The position numbers and the translations under genes were made by a program. From assembly GCA_031551525.1 (NCBI GenBank), contig JAVBNN010000048.1, forward strand, positions 1-22,362: a stretch of 22,362 nucleotides of DNA, given 5' to 3'. The stretch is from JAVBNN01 sp031551525. GTDB taxonomy: Bacteria > Bacillota > Negativicutes > Acidaminococcales > JAISLQ01. Of this stretch, positions 1 through 6,153 are shown in pieces (the stretch's first letter is position 1; each line of letters opens with the position of its first letter). The notes beneath the pieces were generated by a model, which searched no databases, had not been told where the DNA came from, and was given only the letters and a program-made list of their open reading frames with translations.

Positions 1-954
1 ATATTTCTCTTTTTGCATTTTGTGCCTCTGGGCCTCTGGATATCGGCCCTTGCAGCCGGCGCGAGCGTTGGCATTTTCAACCTGGTAGGTATGCGCCTCA
101 GGCGCGTCAACCCCAACCAGATAGTATTGCCTCTGATAAAAGCCAATAAGGCAGGGCTCGAGGACGTGAACACCGACCAACTGGAAGCGCATTACCTGGC
201 TGGCGGTAATGTGGACAGGGTCATCGATGCTCTGATCGCCGCGCAACGGGCACAGATACCGCTGACACTGCAACGGGCCTGCGCTATCGATTTGGCAGGC
301 CGCAACGTGCTTGAGGCGGTGCAAATGAGCGTAAACCCAAAAGTCATCGAAACGCCGGCTATTTCGGCGGTTGCCAAAAATGGTATAGAACTCAAGGTAA
401 AAGCGCGAGTTACCGTACGCGCCAATATTGACCGGCTGGTCGGCGGCGCAGGCGAGGCTACCATAATAGCGCGTGTCGGTGAAGGTATAGTTACTAGCGT
501 CGGCTCCAAAAACGCGCACATGGAAGTGCTGGAAAACCCGGATCATATCTCGCGTACCGTGTTGGAAAAAGGACTTGACGCCAGTACGGCTTTTGAAATA
601 CTCTCCATCGATATAGCTGACGTTGATGTGGGACGCAATATTGGCGCCCAACTGACGACCGAACAGGCGGAAGCCGACAAGCGCATCGCCCAGGCCAAAG
701 CCGAAGAGCGCCGCGCCATGGCGGTTGCCAAAGAACAAGAAATGAAGGCTTATACGCAGGAAATGAAAGCGAAAGTTGTGGAAGCCGAGGCTACAGTACC
801 CCTGGCTCTGGCCAGCGCTTTGCGCGAAGGAAAGCTTGGCGTGATGGACTACTACAACATGAACAACATAATTGCCGATACAGATATGAGGAAAACTATC
901 GCTACGGCCGGGCCGGACGAACAACACTCCAATCCTCTCGATAGCGGTAAATAG
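1..954 (+). CDS. floA: Flotillin-like protein FloA, 5' end cut by window edge
   Basis: FloA is a bacterial flotillin that forms membrane assemblies (functional membrane microdomains) affecting fluidity and membrane-protein organisation. The visible protein starts inside the N-terminal hydrophobic segment (FVPLGLWISALAAG) and continues through the SPFH/PHB region with family hallmarks: VGMRLRRVNP, HYLAGGNVDRVIDALIAAQRA, IDLAGRNVLEAVQMSVNPKV and FEILSIDIADVDVGRNIG. It ends in an Ala/Glu-rich helical region (AEADKRIAQAKAEERRAMAV) that in flotillins drives oligomerisation. The frame is open to base 1 (IFLF before the TTG at 13), so that TTG is unlikely to be the start. By comparison with about 330-residue FloA proteins, some 15-25 residues lie off the window. 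The stop lies 2 bp before the next gene, so the two are probably cotranscribed. Confidence 0.95.
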   Translation: MFLFLHFVPLGLWISALAAGASVGIFNLVGMRLRRVNPNQIVLPLIKANKAGLEDVNTDQLEAHYLAGGNVDRVIDALIAAQRAQIPLTLQRACAIDLAGRNVLEAVQMSVNPKVIETPAISAVAKNGIELKVKARVTVRANIDRLVGGAGEATIIARVGEGIVTSVGSKNAHMEVLENPDHISRTVLEKGLDASTAFEILSIDIADVDVGRNIGAQLTTEQAEADKRIAQAKAEERRAMAVAKEQEMKAYTQEMKAKVVEAEATVPLALASALREGKLGVMDYYNMNNIIADTDMRKTIATAGPDEQHSNPLDSGK

Positions 955-956
955 CT

Positions 957-1469
957 ATGGATACAGCTGAATTAATCGTAATGGGGATATGGCTGCTGGT
1001 CATGTTCATATTTCCAATGTTCAGCAAACGCGACAACAAAAAGCGCCCGCAGGCAGAGCAAGACAGGGCTCCCCAAAACACACCTCCGCGTGATATTGCC
1101 GAAGAAGAGCGTAAACTCAAAGAATGGCTGGAAAACGTCTTCGGTAAAAGCGAAGACCCGGCGCAAAGCCAGGCAGACGGCGAATATTACGAAGAGGAGA
1201 CGTCGGCGCAGTATGAAAGGCCGCCTGCCTTAGAGCCGCGTCCCGCCTATATACAGGGGTTTGACCTGGGGCAGGTGGAGTATAGTTTAGACGCATCCTC
1301 CGCTGAACCGGAAATAGCGCCGCAACGCTGGGAAAACCCCTGGCGTGGCAGGATAGGCAAAAATCAGATGGCTTACGGCATGGTCATGGCGGAAGTATTT
1401 GCCAAACCGCGCGCTTTTAGACCGATCGAGCACGTCTGCCTCTACGGCAGGAAACACACATCAACGTAA
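957..1469 (+). CDS. Hypothetical membrane-anchored protein coupled to floA
   Basis: I do not recognise a named family. The 170-residue protein has one N-terminal hydrophobic helix (about residues 5-22, ELIVMGIWLLVMFIFPMF). A short Lys/Arg stretch follows (SKRDNKKRP), which predicts a cytoplasmic body. Next come a charged helical segment (EEERKLKEWLENVFG), an acidic low-complexity linker rich in Glu, Tyr and Pro, and a C-terminal block (ENPWRGRIGKNQMAYGMVMA, then EVFAKPRAFRP) that looks like a short conserved motif. The ATG lies 2 bp after the floA stop, so translation is probably coupled. Position and topology suggest a flotillin partner, but that is inference only. Confidence 0.8.
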   Translation: MDTAELIVMGIWLLVMFIFPMFSKRDNKKRPQAEQDRAPQNTPPRDIAEEERKLKEWLENVFGKSEDPAQSQADGEYYEEETSAQYERPPALEPRPAYIQGFDLGQVEYSLDASSAEPEIAPQRWENPWRGRIGKNQMAYGMVMAEVFAKPRAFRPIEHVCLYGRKHTST

Positions 1470-1489
1470 CGTTTTTGAGGAGACGTCAC

Positions 1490-2242
1490 ATGCATACAAA
1501 GTATTTCAAGGAATATAGCAAAAACCTCCAGCGGGACATGGAATTTAAAGTATACGGACAGGGCGGTAAACCCGCCCTGTTTTTCCCGTCACAAAACGGG
1601 CGGTTTTACCAATACGAAGATTTTGGCCTTTTGGAAGCATGCAAGGAGTTTATCGACAGCGGCCGGTTGCAGGTAGTGTGCGTGGACAGTGTAGATGAAG
1701 AAACCTGGTCGGCGGAGGACAAGCACCCTAGAGAGCGCATAGTATACCATGAACTGTACGTAAAATACATATTAAATGAGATGCTGCCATTTATCCATAG
1801 CTTGCCCAAAAAAGAAGAGGGCGTCCGGGCCCCCAAAAAACTGCTCTTTTCCGGGGTAAGCATGGGAGCGGCACATGCCGCAAATTTCTTTTTTCGTTTT
1901 CCGGCTTTGGGCGACGCGCTGATCGCCTTGAGTGGGATGTATAGTACCCAGCCGTTTTTGGGGGATTATATGGACAGAGATGTTTATTTCAATTCAGTTG
2001 CCGACTATCTGTCCAATCTTGACGACCCTCGGGCTCTTGAGTCTTATCGCGAAAGCCGGATAGTTATCTGCTGTGGGCAGGGCGACTATGAAGATCTGAT
2101 GGTGGCGGAGACGCTAAAAATCAAAGAAGTACTGGAAAGTAAAAACATACCGGCCTGGATAGATTTTTGGGGGCATGACGTCAATCACGACTGGGATTGG
2201 TGGAAAAAGCAGCTACCATATTTTCTGGATCATGTTTTGTAA
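1490..2242 (+). CDS. Alpha/beta-hydrolase esterase (COG4947-like)
   Basis: A 250-residue putative serine esterase of the alpha/beta-hydrolase fold, probably cytoplasmic since no signal peptide is visible. The sequence FFPSQNGRFYQYEDFGLLEA near residues 31-50 and the later CVDSVDEETWS resemble the COG4947 esterase group. The nucleophile elbow is GVSMG, with Ser near residue 124. The CGQGDYE segment probably supplies the acid, and WGHDVNHDWDWW near the C-terminus supplies the histidine. The chosen ATG has a GAGGAG Shine-Dalgarno at 1477-1482. An in-frame TTG at 1475 would overlap that site and is less likely. The gene begins about 20 bp after the preceding stop, so it may belong to the floA transcript. 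The substrate is unknown. Confidence 0.8.
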   Translation: MHTKYFKEYSKNLQRDMEFKVYGQGGKPALFFPSQNGRFYQYEDFGLLEACKEFIDSGRLQVVCVDSVDEETWSAEDKHPRERIVYHELYVKYILNEMLPFIHSLPKKEEGVRAPKKLLFSGVSMGAAHAANFFFRFPALGDALIALSGMYSTQPFLGDYMDRDVYFNSVADYLSNLDDPRALESYRESRIVICCGQGDYEDLMVAETLKIKEVLESKNIPAWIDFWGHDVNHDWDWWKKQLPYFLDHVL

Positions 2243-2272
2243 TGCGCTCTGTAAAAAACAATCTGCGGGTAT

Positions 2273-2303
2273 GACCGGGAGTTGGCTGGGCCCAGCCCCG
2301 GTC
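2273..2303. terminator. Strong GC-rich hairpin after the esterase gene
   Basis: An outer stem of about seven pairs (GACCGGG with CCCGGTC) encloses a 14-base perfect palindrome, GGCTGGGCCCAGCC, at 2284-2297; the two alternatives share bases. The downstream sequence CTTCCTGTGTAT is only weakly U-rich, so this is a poor intrinsic terminator. It could be a transcript-end stabiliser or pause hairpin instead. Confidence 0.4.
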
Positions 2304-2369
2304 TTCCTGTGTATAAAAGCAAAAAAGGGCATGAAAGAGCTGTGTTGGTGGCGTATTCATGATAGAGCG

Positions 2370-2686
2370 ATGAACTGGATATATCGTTTTATAGCCGGAG
2401 TATTTGAAGTAGTATGGGCGATCGGTTTAAAATGTACAGAAGAATTTACCAGCCCATAGCCTTCTATTCTTACATTGGACGCTATGGCAGTGAGTTTTTA
2501 CTTTTTATCGAATGCAGTGAAAAATCCACCTATAGGTACGGCTTATGCTGTGTGGACGGGTATCGGCGCCATAGGCACCTCGCTGGTCGGCATCATACTT
2601 GTGCATGAAGCCATTACCGTGGTGCGGTTGTTTTTTCTCGGGCTTATTTTACCGGAATTCTTGGCTTGAAAATTTTTAGTGCTTGA
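2370..2686 (+). pseudogene. Degraded SMR-family exporter (Gdx/SugE-like)
   Basis: The remnant matches small multidrug resistance proteins of the guanidinium-exporter (Gdx/SugE) type. It begins MNWIYRFIAGVFEVVWAIGL, which keeps the essential TM1 Glu, and continues with MAVSFYFLSNAV and PIGTAYAVWTGIGAIGT. Two lesions break it. An in-frame TAG sits at 2457-2459, where relatives usually have Trp before Pro-Ser. A one-base loss in a T run near 2645 shifts the last helix; restoring it gives FTGILGLKIFSA ending at 2686. Other changes fit relaxed selection, such as an Asp within TM2 (LTLDAMAV) and a missing good Shine-Dalgarno. It is most likely a pseudogene; two sequencing errors are a less likely alternative. 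Confidence 0.8.
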
Positions 2687-2714
2687 CAGTACAAGGAATA
2701 TCAAATTGCCTGGC

Positions 2715-2728
2715 GAATAATATTATTC
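2715..2728. promoter_or_regulatory. Perfect 14-bp AT-rich palindrome upstream of cbiQ
   Basis: GAATAATATTATTC is a perfect inverted repeat lying 31 bp before the cbiQ start, between the SMR remnant and the ribosome binding site. A TTGACA-like box lies at 2683-2688, but no well-spaced -10 hexamer follows it. The palindrome could be a metalloregulator (Fur-family-like) operator for the metal-transport module; the regulator assignment is a guess. Confidence 0.35.
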
Positions 2729-2759
2729 AAGAGTTGTGCCGTAGACACGGAGGACGGTT

Positions 2760-3521
2760 TTGTTGATGAACAAACTGGAACAATATCAAAGGGAGTTACG
2801 CCACCTGGATGAACTGGCGCGCCTGTCCACTCCCGTACATGCTTTGCACCCTTTGGCCAAAGTAACTGCAACCGTTGCTTTTTTCTTTGTGGTAGTATCT
2901 TTCCCGGAGCAGTACTTATTGAGCCTGGCGCTGCTTTTAGCCTATCCTGTTTTTTTATCTACGGCGGGCAATATACCTTGGGATTTTCTCCTTTTGCGCC
3001 TGGCGCTGGTTTCGCCATTTATTCTAAGTCTGGCGGCGTCTAGCGCTTTGTTTGAATATTTTATCCACAAGGATCCATCTGCGGGCGCGATGTTGTTTAC
3101 CAGCATACTACTCAAGCTTTCCCTGGCAGTGCTGGCCGCGCTCCTGCTTCTGGCTACCACGGGCATTCCCAAGCTGGCCGCTGCGCTCTACCTTCTCCCT
3201 ATACCCCAAATATTCGTCAACCAACTGCTATTTTTGTACCGCTACCTGAACGTGTTGGCAGAAGAAGTGCTGCAGGCGGTCGAAGCATATAGCCTGCGCT
3301 CGGTAGAAAAGGACGTAGCGCGCAAAGTGTGGGGCTCGTTTGCTGGACAGATATTGTCGCGTGCTTCAAACAGGACGGAAAGTATCCAGCACGCCATGTT
3401 GTTGCGCGGTTTTTCTGGCAGGCTACATTTTTTAGATTTACAAAAGGCAGATTTTTGGGATGTAACCTATGTATTTTTAACAATAAGCACTTTTTTAACG
3501 ATACGGTTGACGGCAGTGTAA
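2760..3521 (+). CDS. cbiQ: ECF transporter T component, CbiQ type
   Basis: The integral-membrane T (transmembrane coupling) subunit of an energy-coupling-factor transporter, of the cobalt/nickel CbiQ kind. The protein has about 253 residues. It shows the N-terminal pattern LDELARLSTPVHALHPLAKV, several hydrophobic helices (about 38-55, 56-75, 85-105, 120-145 and a C-terminal one), and the coupling-helix motif AMLLRGFSGR near residue 220 that contacts the ATPase. The start is TTG at 2760 or 2763 (or ATG at 2766), with CGGAGG at 2748-2753 favouring a TTG. CbiM and CbiN, the usual metal-binding partners, are not in the window. The exact substrate is therefore uncertain, and the S component may be encoded elsewhere. 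Confidence 0.88.
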   Translation: MLMNKLEQYQRELRHLDELARLSTPVHALHPLAKVTATVAFFFVVVSFPEQYLLSLALLLAYPVFLSTAGNIPWDFLLLRLALVSPFILSLAASSALFEYFIHKDPSAGAMLFTSILLKLSLAVLAALLLLATTGIPKLAAALYLLPIPQIFVNQLLFLYRYLNVLAEEVLQAVEAYSLRSVEKDVARKVWGSFAGQILSRASNRTESIQHAMLLRGFSGRLHFLDLQKADFWDVTYVFLTISTFLTIRLTAV

Positions 3522-3562
3522 ATCATATGTTTATGTGATGACCCGGAAAGGCGTGAACATAG

Positions 3563-4309
3563 TTGTCTACTATCATTAAACTGGAAGAACTCAGCTACAT
3601 TTATCCCTGCGGTCGGCAAGGGCTGTCTGGAGTCAACTGCGAAATAGGAGAAGGTGACTCGGTAGGCCTCTTGGGTGCCAATGGCGCCGGCAAATCTACT
3701 CTTTTATCAATATTGGCCGGCCTTTATATGCCTACTAACGGGCAGGTGACGGTAGATGGTTTTCTATTGAATAAGGCCAATCTGAAGACTATACGCAGAA
3801 AAGTCGGATTGACATTTCAAAATCCTGATAATCAGTTGTTCATGCCGACCGTGATGGATGATGTGGCCTTTGCCCTTTTAAACCGTGGGTGCAATAAAAT
3901 ACAGGCTGCTAATGAGGCGCGTGAAGCGTTGGCTATGGTGGGCGCGGAAGGGTTGGAATTAAGAGCCCCTTACCAGCTATCCGGCGGAGAAAAGCGCCTG
4001 GTCGCTATCGCTGCTGTACTGGCCATGCAGCCGTTCATCCTGGCTTTTGATGAACCAACGGCAGACCTCGATCATTTTGCCCGGCGGCAATTGATAAATG
4101 TTTTATCCAAGAGGCGTGAGACCAAGATAATAGCCACCCACGACCTTGACATGGTGATGGACTTGTGCGATAAAGTAATAATTCTCAACGCGGGCAGTTT
4201 TTTGGCCGCGGGCAAACCGTCAGAGATACTGGGTGATGCAGAGTTGCTTGCCCGGGCTCGGCTGGAAACGCCACTGCGAAGGCGGGTCTGTACGGTGTGT
4301 GGACAGTAG
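3563..4309 (+). CDS. cbiO: ECF transporter ATPase, CbiO type
   Basis: The ATP-binding subunit that powers the CbiQ-containing ECF transporter at the inner membrane face. The 248-residue protein carries the full ABC ATPase motif set: Walker A GANGAGKST (residues 38-46), Q-loop TFQNPDNQLF typical of the CbiO/EcfA group, signature LSGGEKR, Walker B ILAFDEPTADLD and H-loop ATHD. The start is TTG at 3563, with GGAAAGG about 11 bp upstream; the GTG at 3553 is out of frame and closes quickly. It follows cbiQ by 41 bp and ends just before a terminator, so cbiQ-cbiO form a transcript end. The C-terminus carries an unusual CTVC pair followed by GQ. Confidence 0.92.
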   Translation: MSTIIKLEELSYIYPCGRQGLSGVNCEIGEGDSVGLLGANGAGKSTLLSILAGLYMPTNGQVTVDGFLLNKANLKTIRRKVGLTFQNPDNQLFMPTVMDDVAFALLNRGCNKIQAANEAREALAMVGAEGLELRAPYQLSGGEKRLVAIAAVLAMQPFILAFDEPTADLDHFARRQLINVLSKRRETKIIATHDLDMVMDLCDKVIILNAGSFLAAGKPSEILGDAELLARARLETPLRRRVCTVCGQ

Positions 4310-4324
4310 TAATGATATGCCTTT

Positions 4325-4357
4325 AAAAAGCGCTTTAAAAGCGTTTTTTTGCTTTTT
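4325..4357 (+). terminator. Rho-independent terminator after cbiO
   Basis: An AAAAAG-CGCTT stem pairs, through a three-base loop, with AAGCG-TTTTTT, including one G-U pair. A seven-T run and a further T tract follow. It lies 15 bp after the cbiO stop and separates the cbi module from the MFS gene. Confidence 0.8.
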
Positions 4358-4392
4358 ATCCATTGGTGGAGGCAAAAATTGCATGTATAGCT

Positions 4393-4420
4393 TTGCTATT
4401 GCCTGATAATAAATTATAAT
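4393..4420 (+). promoter_or_regulatory. Candidate sigma-A promoter for the MFS exporter
   Basis: TTGCTA (4393-4398), a 16-bp spacer and a perfect TATAAT (4415-4420) lie about 60 bp before the MFS start codon and downstream of the cbiO terminator. An inverted repeat, AGGCAA at 4370-4375 and TTGCCT at 4399-4404, brackets the -35 box and could be an operator. Confidence 0.6.
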
Positions 4421-4482
4421 GTAATTAGTTTATAAAGTTTCACAAGGAAAATCCGGACAAAAAACTGACAGGTGTTATTATT

Positions 4483-5664
4483 ATGCAGGATAAACAAGGT
4501 TTTTTTACCTGGCCGTTATTTCTCGTGACGCTGGGCCATTTCACTACTGACCTCGGTCAAGGCGCGATGCCTGTGCTACTACCATTTTTGAAAGAGTCGT
4601 TCAGCCTTACCTATACGCAAATCGGCGTGGTCGTACTGGTGCAAAACTTCACGTCGTCAGTCATACAACCTCTGTTTGGTTACTTTATCGATAAAGTATA
4701 CTGGCCGTGGCTGTTGCCAGGCAGCATTCTACTGGCATCGGTCGGCATAGCGCTGACCGGGCACACTACCGGATACAGCTGGCTTTTGGCGGCGGTAGTC
4801 GTTTATGGCATGGGGAGCGCGAGTTTTCATCCACAGGGAGCGGTGGCCATGAACTATATCAGTGCCTCCGGCGGGCGCGGTAAAAGCATGGGCACTTTTT
4901 CCGTCGGCGGCAACCTGGGTTTTGCCATGGGTTCGCTTTTGATGGTTTTCCTGCTGACGAAAATCAACGGTGGAATAGGAAACACATCGTACTTTTTGTT
5001 TTTTGGCTTATTTACAACTATTCTTATTTCCGCCAACTTAAAAAAAGTGACGCCGGCCGCTGATATTCTTCCACAGGGGAAAGACAGGGCAGCTGACGAA
5101 CAGGGCATTCCCTGGGCGTTGCTTTCCGTGCTACTGCTCTTTATATTTATCAGATCCACCATCCATGTCGGGCTGCAAACCTATATACCGCTTTATTATA
5201 TCAATTACCTGGGTGAAGATCCGGTATATGCCAGTTATATGGTGTCGCTGTTTTTGCTGGGCGGCGCGGTAGGCACTTTTATCGGGGCTACACTTAGCGA
5301 CCGGCTGGGGCGGAAAATGATTATTATCAGTTCCATGGTGATCAGTCTGCCTCTGGTCTTTCTCATTCCCTACGTTAGCGGTTTCTTATCCCTCCTGTTA
5401 GTATTTTTAGCAGGCGGGGCTCTAGTTTCATCTTTTGCTACCTCGCTTGTTCTTGCTCAGGAAATGATGCCGGACAATGTTGGCATGGCTTCCGGGCTGA
5501 CCGTTGGTTTTAGCTTGGGCCTGGGCGGGCTGGGGGCCACTATTTTGGGTGTGCTGGCCGATTCTTTCGGGTTGCCGGCAGTCATGTGGGTGCTGGGATT
5601 GAGCCCTATATTGGGACTTTTGGTGGCCATGCGTTTGCCTGGCAAGTTTGGGTTGGGTGCTTGA
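4483..5664 (+). CDS. MFS exporter, fosmidomycin-resistance (FSR)-like
   Basis: A 393-residue major facilitator superfamily protein with about 12 hydrophobic helices in two halves, separated by a charged loop (KKVTPAADILPQGKDRAADE). The N-terminal pattern GHFTTDLGQGAMPVLLPFL and the following SSVIQPLFGYFIDK resemble the Fsr fosmidomycin-resistance branch. A second-half MFS loop motif is visible as GATLSDRLGRKMIII. It probably exports a small drug-like or metabolic compound by proton antiport; the substrate cannot be read from sequence. The start ATG has a modest AGGTG Shine-Dalgarno at 4470-4474. With its own promoter and a terminator upstream, it looks monocistronic. Confidence 0.85.
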   Translation: MQDKQGFFTWPLFLVTLGHFTTDLGQGAMPVLLPFLKESFSLTYTQIGVVVLVQNFTSSVIQPLFGYFIDKVYWPWLLPGSILLASVGIALTGHTTGYSWLLAAVVVYGMGSASFHPQGAVAMNYISASGGRGKSMGTFSVGGNLGFAMGSLLMVFLLTKINGGIGNTSYFLFFGLFTTILISANLKKVTPAADILPQGKDRAADEQGIPWALLSVLLLFIFIRSTIHVGLQTYIPLYYINYLGEDPVYASYMVSLFLLGGAVGTFIGATLSDRLGRKMIIISSMVISLPLVFLIPYVSGFLSLLLVFLAGGALVSSFATSLVLAQEMMPDNVGMASGLTVGFSLGLGGLGATILGVLADSFGLPAVMWVLGLSPILGLLVAMRLPGKFGLGA

Positions 5665-5718
5665 CGTGGGTGAAAGAGAAAGTTTTCACATAAATGTTAC
5701 ACATGGTAAAAAGGTTTT

Positions 5719-5745
5719 TTGTTCTATGTGGACGAATATTATAAA
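5719..5745 (+). promoter_or_regulatory. Possible promoter before acpS
   Basis: TTGTTC (5719-5724), a 15-bp spacer and TATAAA (5740-5745), with an overlapping TATTAT at 5737-5742, lie 34 bp before the acpS start. The spacing is short and the -35 match imperfect, so this is a weak prediction. No terminator was recognised after the MFS gene, so read-through is possible. Confidence 0.3.
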
Positions 5746-5778
5746 ATTGAGCAGTACCTTTTGTCAGGAGGTAAGAGC

Positions 5779-6153
5779 GTGCTCGTCGGTACAGGCATAG
5801 ATATAGTGGAAGTAGCGCGGATAAAAAAGGCCATAGATTCTGGCGGTTTTGCCGAAAGAGTCTTTACTGCCCATGAAATAGCATATTGCGAAGAACGCAA
5901 GAGTCAGAAGTATGCATCTTACGCAGCGCGTTTTGCCGCCCGAGAAGCTTTTGTCAAGGCGCTCGGCAGTGGTTTTCGCAGCGGGGCGTGGACTGGCATC
6001 AGTGTGAAAAACGATGAAGAAGGCTGCCCCTATATTTGCCTCGCGGGATTTTACGAAGAGGCCGCCCGGGAACTCGATGTAGCAAAAGTACATCTTTCCC
6101 TGAGCCACACCGCCGAGTGGGCGGTGGCTCAGGTAATACTGGAGGGTAAGTAA
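5779..6153 (+). CDS. acpS: Holo-[acyl-carrier-protein] synthase
   Basis: AcpS transfers the 4'-phosphopantetheine arm of coenzyme A to a serine of apo-ACP, activating fatty-acid synthesis in the cytoplasm. The 124-residue length is normal for the family. The N-terminal motif VGTGIDIVEVARI carries the Mg-binding Asp (residue 8), the helix RFAAREAFVKALGSG carries the Mg-binding Glu (residue 56), and the C-terminal HLSLSHT is typical. The GTG at 5779 was chosen because a perfect AGGAGG sits 7 bp upstream (5766-5771) and the protein then begins where AcpS proteins usually begin. The stop overlaps the next ATG by one base, a common Firmicutes pairing with nnrD. Confidence 0.95.
   Translation: MLVGTGIDIVEVARIKKAIDSGGFAERVFTAHEIAYCEERKSQKYASYAARFAAREAFVKALGSGFRSGAWTGISVKNDEEGCPYICLAGFYEEAARELDVAKVHLSLSHTAEWAVAQVILEGK

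Noticed and set aside
2243..2369. A guanidine (ykkC-type) riboswitch before the Gdx-like SMR gene
   Set aside because: Gdx genes often follow one, so the region was read for the ykkC, mini-ykkC and guanidine-III patterns. No conserved loop motifs were found, only the GC-rich hairpin at 2273-2303.
2670..2759. A cobalamin riboswitch before cbiQ
   Set aside because: The 90-bp leader is too short for a B12 riboswitch and lacks a recognisable B12-box.
5719..5778. AcpS starting 20 residues earlier at 5719
   Set aside because: The extra residues do not match AcpS proteins, and the GTG at 5779 has a perfect AGGAGG 7 bp upstream.
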